Assembly: GCA_018268935.1 (NCBI GenBank) | Contig: JAFDVS010000005.1 | Coordinates: 1-64,000 of the forward strand | Direction: 5' to 3' | Source of the DNA: Acidobacteriota bacterium | GTDB lineage: Bacteria; Acidobacteriota; Terriglobia; Bryobacterales; Bryobacteraceae | Length of the DNA stretch: 64,000 nt | Shown: piece by piece, positions 54,001-62,636 of the stretch | How the letters are laid out: each line of letters starts with the position of its first letter | Numbering within the stretch: position 1 is the stretch's first letter | The notes under the pieces: model-generated | Told to the model about the DNA's origin: nothing | Databases searched by the model: none | The model's input: the letters and a program-made list of their open reading frames with translations, nothing else | Program-made: the position numbers and the translations under genes

Positions 54001-54218
54001 CCGATTTCCGGCTCACCAAGTTCTTCGATTTCGGTGAACGCTACCGCTTCTCGGTCTTCGCGGAGATGTTCAATGCCTTTAACATCGCGAATCTCGGCGG
54101 GCACAGTTTCACACTGAACAACACCGCGGCGTTCGGCCAACCCACGTCGCGTGCGGGACAGATTTTCGGGTCCGGTGGGCCGCGTGCTCTGCAACTCGGC
54201 GCCAGAGTGTCGTTCTAA
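51081..54218 (+). CDS. TonB-dependent receptor, Oar-like (copy 4)
   Basis: 1045 residues with a signal peptide (RTSVLFALFLGLFANLAPAQ) and a G-rich ribosome binding site (AAGGGG). Regulatory-like domain (about 22-108; GIDGHVKDESGAVIPGATVSI), plug (about 120-230; LPLNGRSFLQLAFLEPGV, ITVDGGNSRN) and barrel ending in Phe (GARVSF). Its plug wording differs from copies 1-3, so it is not a recent duplicate. By position it may take up the compound degraded by the HpcH/HpaI aldolase. Confidence 0.93.
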   Translation: MRTSVLFALFLGLFANLAPAQVPTGGIDGHVKDESGAVIPGATVSIRNKDTGASRVVITAGDGAYSAPLLPAGPYEIRVEAKGFRSALISATVQTGSTTTNVVELQVGATTEVVTIEAASAQISYDSHKIDGVVTRKQIQELPLNGRSFLQLAFLEPGVSVSTQSLAQYNAQFSVSVLGGSSSMTAITVDGGNSRNAIEGGAQQNFSQEVVQEFQISSVNMDLSTGLGGTGAVNIVTRSGSNDYHGAGYFFYRDNNMAAYPALKRNAFNPDPFFARRQSGFWLGGPIAKNRAFFFVNLEHNNQDSIVTVQPASPFFQSFAGNYVSPYTATQISPRFDFRINSNHNLFLRYSHDGNKGNAPRSSAQPPSNWLVNTNFSDQSIMGLTSTFGANLVSDFRFVYSYWKNRNLFPSEKDCPSCVALGLPEINFIDSGLVLGNTANATQGRDLRRYNINENVTLQMGNHRMKFGGQLERAPGTGFWGFADPAVAYLWGPDTLFQLGGQAALNQFGLPREFRTNADLERLPVYLFVMGIGDPAQPPPYNLDIAKLNNRYNLYWQDSWRIRPNLTLNYGLGWLFESTVANHDLDRPPLLAPLLGQGGLAPTAKDYNNFSPSVGFAWSPKSNSKTVIRGGAGIYYDTRVLWQRLSERAAIGPKGNGRQQVPGSTVLNRPAFGITGLPNNAPLEFRNGPSPFTLGHLNRILPTIRGEAERANSATTFDLGVRGIEVVKSGADLIPQEYPTPYSSHFNIGVQREIMRDTVLSADFVQRHFIHQLFSGIDLNRNNRVQGPVIPRCTAAQAADPKAICSTGSFTFFVPADRSKYKALLVKVDKRFSKRFQFTASYALQDRLGTNGMPNLDNWFAGWGPQGGRHMLNVSGIVDLPGKIQLSFITSHGSRGPLMPTISGIDLDGDGSNFEPLPGAKYNGFNRGLGKSDLAALVDQFNQKYAGTRTSRGQSVPRLALPANYEFGDAFHSTDFRLTKFFDFGERYRFSVFAEMFNAFNIANLGGHSFTLNNTAAFGQPTSRAGQIFGSGGPRALQLGARVSF

Positions 54219-54219
54219 C

Positions 54220-54732
54220 TTACTGCGTAGCGTGACAGGTGTCGCACCCGTTGGGCGCGCTGCGCTTGGCATGGCAATCCATGCAGGAATTCATCATCGC
54301 GGACTTTTCCTGGAACAGCACGTCGCGCTGTGCCACATCGCCGTGGCATTCACCGCAACCGATCTTCGCGTCCTTCACATGTAGTGCGTGGTTGAACCAC
54401 ACGATATCCGGAAGCTGATAGACCTTCACCCAGGGCACAGACTTTTTGTCTTTGGAGAACTGCGCCAGCTTCTGAATCTCGGCGCTGTCGGTCTTGATGC
54501 TCTGGTGACAGCCCATGCAGAAGGCTTCCTTGGGATAGGTTGCCGCGAATCCGTCGCCCGGCATGGTGTGGCATCCCGTACACGTCAAGCCGGCCGCGAT
54601 GTGCGTCTTGTGGCTATAAGCGATGGGCTGTTTCACCGGCGCTCCCGGCAACTTCTCTTCTTTCGGCTTGTATGTTTTTTGCTGCCCCGCCGCCAGAGCA
54701 CAGACCATTAGTATCGAGATCACCGGCTTCAT
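54220..54732 (-). CDS. pentaheme c-type cytochrome (cytochrome c3/c7-like)
   Basis: 170 residues from the ATG ending at 54732, which opens a signal peptide (KPVISILMVCALAAGQ). Five CxxCH haem sites are visible at residues 51-55, 72-76, 126-130, 150-154 and 163-167, with HxxH pairs at 41-44 and 115-118 as likely distal ligands. It is a small periplasmic multihaem electron carrier. Convergent with receptor 4 (one base between stops) and divergent from the S9 peptidase gene. Redox partner unknown. Confidence 0.9.
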   Translation of the reverse strand: MKPVISILMVCALAAGQQKTYKPKEEKLPGAPVKQPIAYSHKTHIAAGLTCTGCHTMPGDGFAATYPKEAFCMGCHQSIKTDSAEIQKLAQFSKDKKSVPWVKVYQLPDIVWFNHALHVKDAKIGCGECHGDVAQRDVLFQEKSAMMNSCMDCHAKRSAPNGCDTCHATQ

Positions 54733-54799
54733 GTCGTTTCGCTGTTCCCAGGATACATGAGGCAATCGCCAACAAATGCGCGCGCTAGAATGAGCCCAT

Positions 54800-57757
54800 A
54801 TGTCGTCAATGGCGAAGTTTCGCTCGCGTTTTGCGCTCCTGCTTGTCGCGGCCGTACTGGCTGCGCAGCCGGGAGGCAAACGTCCCATTCAGCCGGAGGA
54901 CTTCGACTCCTGGAAGTCCATCGCCAGCCAGAAGCTGTCCGACGATGGGAAGTTTCTCGCCTACACGGTGACACCGCAAGTGGGCAACGGCGAACTGGTG
55001 CTGCGAAATCTCGAAACCGGTGTCGAGCGCAAAGAAGGCATCGGATCTCGCCCCACCTCCACCAGCGACAACACAGAAGCGGAACCTGGTGCTGAGCCCT
55101 CCCCTGGCCCCGGCCGTGCGGCGGTTCCCCGCGGTAGCACCCTGTCCTTCACGGCAGATGGGAAGTTTGTCATCTTCACTGCCAACCCGACAAAAGAAGA
55201 CGCCGATAAAGCGCGCCGCGCACGCGGCTCGGAAACACCGAAGCCTTCTCTCGTCATTCTGCCTACTGCCGGTGGCGAAGCCGTCCGCATCGCCGGAGTA
55301 CGCAACTTCCAGCTTGCTGCGAATAACTCCCGCTGGCTCGCCTACCAATTGGAGCCTCCCGCCCTGCCTGCCAAACCTGCTTCTGAAACCAAGCAGGAGC
55401 CGCAGGATCAGGGCCGCCCCTCAACACGCCCCACCACTGCGGCGCGTCCCACCACTGGCTCCGATGTCGTCCTTCGCGACCTCGCCACTCATGCTGAACG
55501 CAAGTTCACTGAAGTCTCGGAGTATCTTCTGTCCAAAGATGGCAAGACGCTGGTGTACGCCGTGTCCTCAAAGAATGAAGACAACAACGGTATCCATGCC
55601 GCGCAGACCGATGGCAGCGAATCCAAGAGCGTTCTTTCCGGCAAGGGACGCTATTCGCGTCTCACCTTTGATGAAGCGCAGCAGCGCCTCGCCTTCCTCA
55701 GCACTCGCGATGATGCCGCTGCCCGCACGCCCGCCTACAGCCTCTATCTTTGGAACAGAGCTGCTGGCTCAGCCGAAGTCGCCGTCAACAAAGACACACC
55801 CGGCATGCGCTCCGGTTGGCGCATAGGGGAACGCGGCGCCATCAATTTCTCCAAAGATGGGGCGCGCCTCTTCTTCGCCACTGCTCCCGTGCCGGCATCA
55901 CGCCGCGCCGCATCTACGGCGCCCTCGGAAGACAAAGCCGTCGCCGATCTGTGGCACTGGAAGGATCCCATCGTGCAGTCGATGCAAAAAGTCCGTGCCG
56001 AACAGGATCGCAACCGAACGTACCGCGCGGTCTACCTGCTTTCGGAAAAGCGAGCCGTGCAACTCGCAGACGCCTCATTGAGCGACGTCACCGTGAATGA
56101 GGACAGCGCCGCTGCTATTGGCTCTGACGATCGCGAATATCGCAGCATGGTGGAGTTCGATGAACGCTACAGCGATTACTACCTGGTCAATGTAGACAGC
56201 GGCGCCCGCACCCTTATCGCACGCAAACTACGCGGCGGCATCGCCACATCGCCCGACGGAAAATACGGAGTCTCTTTCGACGGCAAGGACTGGTGGTCGA
56301 TCGAACTCGGCACATCTCGCCGCCGCAATCTTACGGGCTCACTAGGCGTTGCCTTCCACGATGAGGAATACGATTCACCCGGAACGCCGCGTCCCTACGG
56401 GATGGCGGGCTGGACCAAGGACAGCAAGAGCGTCCTCCTCTACGATCGCTACGATGTGTGGCAATTCTCGCCCGAAGGCGACACCGCGCGCCTGCTCACC
56501 GATGGCGCGGGCCGTAAGGAGAAGATGCAATTCCGTTATCAGCGATTCGGCGAAGAGCGCCGCTCGCCCTTCGAACGCTCCGGCGCCATCGATTCCAGCA
56601 AGCCGCTTCTGCTGCGTGCCGAAAACACCGTGACGCGCGATACCGGCTTCTACGAAGACTCGTTCACCACCAATGATCCGCCGCGCAAGCTGCTGATGGG
56701 CGCCAAGTCCTACTCCGCCCCCGAGAAAGCCAAGAACGCCGATGTAGTTCTGTTCAGCGCCACGCGCTTCGATGAGTTCGGCGATCTGCTGGTTACCAAC
56801 AGCCATTTCCAGAACATCCGCAAAGTGTCGAATGCCAATCCGCAAAAAGAGCAACTGGCCTGGGGCGCCGCGGAACTCATCTCCTTCCGCAACCTGGATG
56901 GCCGGCCCCTGCAAGCGGCTCTCTTCAAGCCCGACAACTTCGATCCCAACAAGAAGTACCCAATGATGGTGTATATCTATGAGCGGCTCTCACAGACCGT
57001 GCATCAGTTCCGTGCGCCTGCCCCCAGCCACTCCATCAACATCAGCTACTACACCAGCAATGGCTACATTGTTCTCACTCCGGACATCGTCTACACCATC
57101 GGATACCCTGGGCAAAGCGCGTTGAAATGCGTCCTGCCGGCGATTGATGCGGTCGTAGGCAAAGGCTACGTAAACGAGAACGCCATCGGCATTCAAGGCC
57201 ACAGTTGGGGCGGTTACCAGATCGCCTATATGGTGACGCAGACCACGCGCTTCAAAGCCGCCGCGGCCGGTGCGCCGGTGGCCAACATGACCAGCGCCTA
57301 CAACGGCATTCGCTGGGGCTCCGGTCTGCCGCGCCAGTTTCAATATGAGCGCACGCAAAGCCGCATCGGCGGGTCGCTATGGCAGTATCCGACGCGCTTC
57401 CTGGAAAATTCGCCGCTATTCCAGGCCGATCGAGTGCAGACTCCGCTGCTGTTGCTTCACAACGATCAGGATGATGCCGTGCCGTGGTATCAAGGTCTGG
57501 AGTATTTCCTTGCGCTCCGCCGCCTGGGCAAAGAAGCATATCTCTTCAATTACAACGGCGAACCGCATGGCCTGCGCAAGCGCGCCAATCAGAAGGACTA
57601 CACCATGCGCCTGCGCCAGTTCTTCGATCATCATTTGAAAGGCGCGCCCGCACCGGAGTGGATGCAGCGCGGCATTCCTTACATCGAGCGCGAGCAGGAG
57701 AAGGAACGCTCCGCGCCGCCCGCTGCAGCGCCGCTTCCCACCGGTGGAAGCCAGTAA
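54800..57757 (+). CDS. S9 family serine peptidase with propeller domain, secreted
   Basis: 985 residues with a signal peptide (FRSRFALLLVAAVLAAQ); Met1 or Met4 may be used. A long N-terminal propeller with a Pro/Thr-rich insertion (about 185-215) leads to the hydrolase domain, with S802 (GHSWGG), D891 (NDQDDAVP) and H923 (GEPHG) as the likely triad. A TAGAAT 8 bases before the ATG could be a -10 box of a leaderless message. The tail is Pro/Ala-rich. It probably digests peptides in the periplasm. Confidence 0.92.
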   Translation: MSSMAKFRSRFALLLVAAVLAAQPGGKRPIQPEDFDSWKSIASQKLSDDGKFLAYTVTPQVGNGELVLRNLETGVERKEGIGSRPTSTSDNTEAEPGAEPSPGPGRAAVPRGSTLSFTADGKFVIFTANPTKEDADKARRARGSETPKPSLVILPTAGGEAVRIAGVRNFQLAANNSRWLAYQLEPPALPAKPASETKQEPQDQGRPSTRPTTAARPTTGSDVVLRDLATHAERKFTEVSEYLLSKDGKTLVYAVSSKNEDNNGIHAAQTDGSESKSVLSGKGRYSRLTFDEAQQRLAFLSTRDDAAARTPAYSLYLWNRAAGSAEVAVNKDTPGMRSGWRIGERGAINFSKDGARLFFATAPVPASRRAASTAPSEDKAVADLWHWKDPIVQSMQKVRAEQDRNRTYRAVYLLSEKRAVQLADASLSDVTVNEDSAAAIGSDDREYRSMVEFDERYSDYYLVNVDSGARTLIARKLRGGIATSPDGKYGVSFDGKDWWSIELGTSRRRNLTGSLGVAFHDEEYDSPGTPRPYGMAGWTKDSKSVLLYDRYDVWQFSPEGDTARLLTDGAGRKEKMQFRYQRFGEERRSPFERSGAIDSSKPLLLRAENTVTRDTGFYEDSFTTNDPPRKLLMGAKSYSAPEKAKNADVVLFSATRFDEFGDLLVTNSHFQNIRKVSNANPQKEQLAWGAAELISFRNLDGRPLQAALFKPDNFDPNKKYPMMVYIYERLSQTVHQFRAPAPSHSINISYYTSNGYIVLTPDIVYTIGYPGQSALKCVLPAIDAVVGKGYVNENAIGIQGHSWGGYQIAYMVTQTTRFKAAAAGAPVANMTSAYNGIRWGSGLPRQFQYERTQSRIGGSLWQYPTRFLENSPLFQADRVQTPLLLLHNDQDDAVPWYQGLEYFLALRRLGKEAYLFNYNGEPHGLRKRANQKDYTMRLRQFFDHHLKGAPAPEWMQRGIPYIEREQEKERSAPPAAAPLPTGGSQ

Positions 57758-57773
57758 CGTTACCATAGATCCG

Positions 57774-58865
57774 ATGATCCCCTCTCCCATGCGCAGAGAT
57801 CGCCTGCAGCAGGTGCTGTTGGGCATTCTCACGCTCCTCGGCGCGTACCTCTGCTTCACCATCGTGCAGCCGTTCGTGATGCCCGCGCTGGCTGCCGTCG
57901 CGCTTGCCATCCTCTTTCATCCCGTGCATGCCAAACTGCGCGAAAGAGGTTTCGGCCCGAACCTTGCGGCCGCCACCGGCGTCATCGCGATCCTTCTGCT
58001 TACGTTGATTCCCACCATCTTTCTGACTGCATCGCTCGCCCGCGATCTGAAGCATCTCTACTCGCTGCTATCGGAAAAATCGAACGCGGATGGCGGCTGG
58101 GAAACCTGGATCACCCATCTGCTCGACCGGCCGCTTGGCACCATTGGGATTGATGTGGACGATCCCACGTTCAGTCTGAAAACAATGCTGCTCGGCTGGG
58201 CGGATTCGGCCAGCGCCACACTAGTGAAGGTGCTCAAAGGACTCGCGGGCAACCTCGCCGAAGTGCTCTTCCAAACATTCGTTGCCCTCTTCACTCTCTA
58301 CTACCTGCTGCGTGATGGCCACGGCATTCGAGAGCACATCAAGGAATTGCTTCCGCTCGAAGCTTCCACCATTGACCGTCTCTTTTTCGAAGTGCAGAAC
58401 ACCGTCGTCGCCAACATGTACGGGGTGGTGGCCGTCGCCGCGGTGCAAGGCGGCTTGACCGGACTGGCGTTCCTGCTGCTCGGCCTTCCTTCCCCGATGC
58501 TCTGGGGCATTGTCGCCGGGTTGTGCTCCATGATTCCCCTGATCGGCCCGCCGATCGTATGGGTGCCCGCCGCCATCTATCTCGCCGCCAGCGCCCAATA
58601 CGGCAAGGCCGCGATCATGGCGGGACTGGGACTCGGTGTCATCGGGCTCGCCGATAATTTCATCCGCCCTTACGTCGTCAGCGGCCAGGTGAGCCTTCAC
58701 CCGTTGCTGATTTTCTTTGCTCTGCTGGGCGGGGCGCAATCGTTCGGAATCATGGGCATCTTCATTGGACCCGCCGCTCTGTCGGTGACTGCCGCACTGT
58801 TCGAACTACTCACAGATCCGGCGCCACCCGTAATACAGCCGACCCGCGAATCGCGTCCTGCTTGA
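57774..58865 (+). CDS. AI-2E family transporter (PF01594-type membrane protein)
   Basis: 363 residues from the ATG at 57774; a GTG at 57744 overlapping the peptidase end is the alternative. About eight membrane segments are visible, with the family-typical long soluble segment after helix three and the motifs LYYLLRDG and [21 protein letters not shown]. Members export autoinducer-2 or act as ion antiporters, so the substrate is not fixed. Its 3' end overlaps the convergent alcohol dehydrogenase gene by 56 bases. Confidence 0.88.
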   Translation: MIPSPMRRDRLQQVLLGILTLLGAYLCFTIVQPFVMPALAAVALAILFHPVHAKLRERGFGPNLAAATGVIAILLLTLIPTIFLTASLARDLKHLYSLLSEKSNADGGWETWITHLLDRPLGTIGIDVDDPTFSLKTMLLGWADSASATLVKVLKGLAGNLAEVLFQTFVALFTLYYLLRDGHGIREHIKELLPLEASTIDRLFFEVQNTVVANMYGVVAVAAVQGGLTGLAFLLLGLPSPMLWGIVAGLCSMIPLIGPPIVWVPAAIYLAASAQYGKAAIMAGLGLGVIGLADNFIRPYVVSGQVSLHPLLIFFALLGGAQSFGIMGIFIGPAALSVTAALFELLTDPAPPVIQPTRESRPA

Positions 58866-59808
58866 GCGTCTGTAGCGCCACGTTGGCCTGATCCAGCGGG
58901 AACTCAACCGTGTGAGTGCGAATCGGAACCTCCGCCGCGATCTTCAAAAACTCCTCGCCATCGTGCCGCGTGTTGTTGGCCACGCTGCGGATGACTCGCT
59001 CGTGATAGAGCAGGGAATAGGGAAACGTGGGGATGTCGCTCATGTGGATGCCGCCCAACGCCAGGGTGCCGCCCTTCTCCAGCGCGGCCAGAGCCGAAGG
59101 CACAATCTCTCCCGCCGGTGCGAACACAATGGCTGCATGCAGCAACATTGGCGGCATGTCGAACGTATCGCCGGTCCACGCCGCACCTAACTCCAGCGCC
59201 AGATTGCGATGGCGCTCATCACGCGTCATCGCATAGACCTCCACTCCCCAATGCCGCGCCACCTGCATCGCCACATGCGCCGCCGCGCCAAAGCCGTATA
59301 ACCCCAAACGCCCTCCCGGCTGAATGCCGCTCAGATGCAGGCAGCGGAATCCGATGATGCCCGCGCAAAGCAAAGGGGCCGCGTTCACGGAAGAAAACCC
59401 TTCCGGCAGCGCGTAGACGAAGTCCTCCTGCGCCACCATGTATTCGGCGAAGCCGCCGTTCACCGAATAGCCGGTGAAATCGGGATGGCTGCACAGATTC
59501 TCGCGCCCCGACCGGCAGTAGTGGCAATCCCCGCAGGTACGATGCAGCCAAGCCACGCCGACACGCTGCCCCGGCGTGAACCGCGTGCCACCCCGCTCCA
59601 CCACGCCCACCACCTGGTGGCCTGGAATGACGGGCATTTTGCGTGCATGCAACTCCCCTTCCACCACGTGCAGATCCGTGCGGCAAACCGCGCACGCATT
59701 GACACGGATCAGCACTTCCCCCGCCGCCGGTTCCGGCACAGCAACCTCTTCCACCCGCAGCGGGGACTGTGCCACGGGTTGCTGAGCGTGTAGAATACAG
59801 GCTTTCAT
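58810..59808 (-). CDS. zinc-dependent alcohol dehydrogenase (MDR superfamily)
   Basis: 332 residues. Catalytic zinc ligands include C42 (CRTDLH) and H64 in GHQVVG, where Gln replaces the usual Glu of GHE. Structural zinc cysteines C92, C95, C98 and C106 ([15 protein letters not shown]) are complete. The nucleotide fold has [10 protein letters not shown]. It should oxidise alcohols with NAD(P)+. The 3' end overlaps the AI-2E gene by 56 bases; the 5' end is 11 bases from the divergent glycosidase-like gene, so their promoters must overlap neighbouring coding sequence. Confidence 0.9.
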   Translation of the reverse strand: MKACILHAQQPVAQSPLRVEEVAVPEPAAGEVLIRVNACAVCRTDLHVVEGELHARKMPVIPGHQVVGVVERGGTRFTPGQRVGVAWLHRTCGDCHYCRSGRENLCSHPDFTGYSVNGGFAEYMVAQEDFVYALPEGFSSVNAAPLLCAGIIGFRCLHLSGIQPGGRLGLYGFGAAAHVAMQVARHWGVEVYAMTRDERHRNLALELGAAWTGDTFDMPPMLLHAAIVFAPAGEIVPSALAALEKGGTLALGGIHMSDIPTFPYSLLYHERVIRSVANNTRHDGEEFLKIAAEVPIRTHTVEFPLDQANVALQTLKQDAIRGSAVLRVAPDL

Positions 59809-59819
59809 GGCTTTCTCTT

Positions 59820-61262
59820 ATGCATGTTGCTCTCCATCTCCTCATCGCACTTGGCGCTAACCTCGGCGCACAGCCCATCGACATCGGATCGCGCCGCGAA
59901 CTCTTCCTCGACCGCCTTCTGATCGACAAACTCACCAACGCCCGTCTCGAGCTCCAGCGGCCCGGCGAAGTGGGCCCGGTACACAAGTTCGACAAACCGT
60001 GGGAAGGCGCTTTTAGCGGCTATTCCACGCTCATCCACGATGACGGCGTGTACCGCCTCTACTATCGTGGAGTGCCCAACTCCGGCAAGGACGGCCGCAG
60101 CGGCGAGGTCACCTGTTATGCCGAATCCCGCGACGGCATTCACTGGACACGCCCCAATCTTGGCCTCCACGAGGTCTACGGCACCAAGGACAACAACGTG
60201 ATCCTGGACATGCCGCCCTTCACCCACAACTTCGCCCCATTCCTCGACAAGAAGCCCGGAGTCCCGGCCAATGAGCGGTTCAAAGCGATTGGCGGAACCG
60301 GGCGCACGGGGCTCGCGGCGTTTGCTTCCGCCGACGGCATCCACTGGCGCAAGATGCGAGAGGAGCCCATTCTGCCTCCCGGCCCGGCTCGATACGATTC
60401 CCAGAACCTCGCCTTTTACAGCGAGCACGAAGGCCGCTACATATGCTATTTCCGCACCTTCCGCCGCATCGGCTCGCAGAACTACCGTTGGATTTCCCGC
60501 ACCACCAGCGCCGATTTCCTCAATTGGTCCCCACCGGAAGAGATGTCCTTCGGCGGTGCACCGCCGGAGCATCTCTACACCAATCAGACCAGCCCGTACT
60601 TCCGTGCCCCCCACATTCGCGTTTCCATCGCCGCTCGCTTCTTCCCGGGCCGCCAGGTCATCGACGATTCCGAAGCCCGCGCGATCAATGTCGACCCGCA
60701 ATATTATAAGGACATCTCCGACGCAGTGCTCTTCACCACGCGAGGCGGCACAACCTACGACCGCACGTTTCTCGATGCGTTCATCCGCCCCGGACTCGGC
60801 CTGGAGAACTGGGTTTCACGCACCAATTACCCGGCGTGGAACGTAATTCAGACCGGCCCGTCCGAGATGTCGCTCTACGTGAACAAGAACTACGGCCAGC
60901 CCACGGCGCAGTTGGTTCGCTTCACCATGCGCCTGGATGGCTTCGCCTCGCTGCACGCCGGAGCCGAAGGCGGGGAATTGATCACCAAGCCGATTCGCTT
61001 CCAGGGCTCCACACTCGATCTCAACTTCGCCACATCGGCGGGAGGCAGCGTACGCGTGGAACTGCAGGACGAAAGCGGCAAGCCCATTCCCGGCTACTCG
61101 CTGGCGGACGCGCGAGAATTGATCGGCGATCAAATCTCCCGCGCTGCGCGGTGGACAGCGGGCGTCGACGTACACTCGCTAGCCGGAAAGACAATCCGTT
61201 TGCGCTTCGTGCTGAAAGATGCCGATCTGTTCTCGTTCCGTTTCTTCCGTCCTGTAGACTAG
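59820..61262 (+). CDS. secreted five-bladed-propeller protein, glycosidase-like
   Basis: 480 residues from the ATG at 59820 (signal peptide HVALHLLIALGANLGAQ); a longer ATG start at 59769 would run into the divergent gene. Repeated blades of the type GYSTLIHDDGVYRLYYRG, CYAESRDGIHWTRPNLGL and ASADGIHWRKM resemble glycoside hydrolase families 32/43/130. No catalytic assignment is made. A C-terminal beta-sandwich (about 370-480) resembles a carbohydrate-binding domain. Substrate unknown. Confidence 0.7.
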   Translation: MHVALHLLIALGANLGAQPIDIGSRRELFLDRLLIDKLTNARLELQRPGEVGPVHKFDKPWEGAFSGYSTLIHDDGVYRLYYRGVPNSGKDGRSGEVTCYAESRDGIHWTRPNLGLHEVYGTKDNNVILDMPPFTHNFAPFLDKKPGVPANERFKAIGGTGRTGLAAFASADGIHWRKMREEPILPPGPARYDSQNLAFYSEHEGRYICYFRTFRRIGSQNYRWISRTTSADFLNWSPPEEMSFGGAPPEHLYTNQTSPYFRAPHIRVSIAARFFPGRQVIDDSEARAINVDPQYYKDISDAVLFTTRGGTTYDRTFLDAFIRPGLGLENWVSRTNYPAWNVIQTGPSEMSLYVNKNYGQPTAQLVRFTMRLDGFASLHAGAEGGELITKPIRFQGSTLDLNFATSAGGSVRVELQDESGKPIPGYSLADARELIGDQISRAARWTAGVDVHSLAGKTIRLRFVLKDADLFSFRFFRPVD

Positions 61263-61278
61263 GGAAGAGGAGGCCGCT

Positions 61279-61464
61279 ATGGACGCACTCGCTGAAATGC
61301 TTGACACTAAGCTGCGTACTTGGAAGCCAGAGACGGCAGCCGAGGTCCGTGAACGGGTTGCTGAGGTAATCGAGTTGGCCGATGCCGATGTGCTCGACCT
61401 CCTTCGCTCGCGCGCACGCGAGCAGTCCGTGCTGGACATGCTGGATGAGCCCCCAACCCGGTGA
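61279..61464 (+). CDS. putative antitoxin partner of the MazF/PemK toxin
   Basis: 61 residues with a strong ribosome binding site (GAGGAGG). The sequence is acidic and fully helical (TAAEVRERVAEVIELADADVLDLL), without the usual AbrB or ribbon-helix-helix fold of MazE-type antitoxins. It overlaps the toxin start by 20 bases, the usual arrangement of a toxin-antitoxin pair. Assignment rests on that position. Confidence 0.65.
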   Translation: MDALAEMLDTKLRTWKPETAAEVRERVAEVIELADADVLDLLRSRAREQSVLDMLDEPPTR

Positions 61465-61765
61465 AGTGTGGCTGGCCGATCTCGGGCTTGCGGCAAAGAC
61501 GCGCCCGGTGGTCATTGTTTCCCGGCATGATCCGGAAGCGCCGCGTGCTCTCGTCTTATATGTGCCTCTCACAACGCAGAACCGCAACAGCCCCTATGAA
61601 GTTGTGCTTCCCAGGCTGCCTTTTCTTCACCAGGATTCTGTAGCAAACGTGCAAGGACTTGCGTCTATTCCCACGGCCTATTTGGAGCGGAGGCTTGGGC
61701 GCCTGCCTGATGCAGCACTGGCCGAGGTGAAGCGAGCGTTGGCCTTTGCACTAGATATGGATTAG
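61445..61765 (+). CDS. MazF/PemK-type endoribonuclease toxin
   Basis: 106 residues from the ATG at 61445. The SH3-like barrel of the family is recognisable: PQPGEVWLADLG, KTRPVVIVSR, LYVPLTTQNR and VANVQGLASIPTAYL, then a C-terminal helix. MazF/PemK proteins cut mRNA at short sequences and arrest growth until the antitoxin is restored. It is coupled to the small helical gene upstream, giving a likely type II module. Confidence 0.88.
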   Translation: MSPQPGEVWLADLGLAAKTRPVVIVSRHDPEAPRALVLYVPLTTQNRNSPYEVVLPRLPFLHQDSVANVQGLASIPTAYLERRLGRLPDAALAEVKRALAFALDMD

Positions 61766-61820
61766 GAGGTGCGTCCACCGCCGCGCGCGACGGGGTGATA
61801 ATCTACATCGATAGACTTTT

Positions 61821-62633
61821 ATGAGAAGATCCCTCGCCGCTCTCCTCTGCTTCGCCGCTGTCCCGCTTGCCGCCCAGCACGACGCCAGCAAAGAAGGTAA
61901 ACCCAAGAACCCGGCTATGGGTAACCCCACGGCTATCGCCTCCGGCCAGAAGCTCTTCGTCAACTCCTGTGCCGGCTGCCACGGAGTGAAAGCCGAAGGC
62001 GGCCGCGGCCCGAACCTGCGCAAGCGCGGCGTGTGGCACCCCCTCGAAGACGATGCCTTGTTCACCATCATCCGCAAAGGCATCCCCGGCGCCGACATGC
62101 CCGCCAGTAATTTCAACGAAGAACAGGCCTGGCAAGTGGCTGCCTTCGTACGCGCGCTCGCTTCGCCCGCCATCGAAAATCCGCCGCCCGGCAACGTCCA
62201 GGCCGGCGAAACCACCTTCTGGGGCAAAGGCGGATGCAGCAACTGCCATCGCATTCTTGGCCGGGGAGGTATGCTCGGCCCCGATCTCAGTAACGCCGGC
62301 GCCACGCTCGCCGCCGAAGACCTGCGCGAATCCATCGTGGATCCCGATGCCGACGGCTTCCTCCGTTACAAGGGGGCAACCGTCGTCCTCGCCAACGGAA
62401 CCACGCTTAAGGGCGTTGCCCGCAATCGCACCAATTACTCCATGCAACTGCAGGATGCCCAGGGCAACCTCCACATGGTCGATCTCTCCAAAGCCAAACA
62501 GGTCGACATCTCCGATCATTCCCCCATGCCGCGCAACTACGCGCAGCGTCTCTCGAAGCAGGAAATCGACGACCTCGTCGCCTTCCTCAGCCGCCAAAGC
62601 GTGCGTCCATTCGAACCCGCGGAGAAGAAATAA
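61821..62633 (+). CDS. diheme c-type cytochrome, secreted
   Basis: 270 residues with a signal peptide (RRSLAALLCFAAVPLAAQ). Haem sites C50-A-G-C-H54 with M93 as possible axial ligand, and C139-S-N-C-H143 with M151, lie in two domains; the second resembles the haem-binding domain of Planctomycete-type cytochromes (ILGRGGMLGPDLSNAG, and ANGTTLKGVARNRTN). A GATAAT at 61797-61802 may be its -10 box. It is 3 bases from the PQQ dehydrogenase gene and is the probable electron acceptor for it. Confidence 0.9.
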   Translation: MRRSLAALLCFAAVPLAAQHDASKEGKPKNPAMGNPTAIASGQKLFVNSCAGCHGVKAEGGRGPNLRKRGVWHPLEDDALFTIIRKGIPGADMPASNFNEEQAWQVAAFVRALASPAIENPPPGNVQAGETTFWGKGGCSNCHRILGRGGMLGPDLSNAGATLAAEDLRESIVDPDADGFLRYKGATVVLANGTTLKGVARNRTNYSMQLQDAQGNLHMVDLSKAKQVDISDHSPMPRNYAQRLSKQEIDDLVAFLSRQSVRPFEPAEKK

Positions 62634-62636
62634 CCC

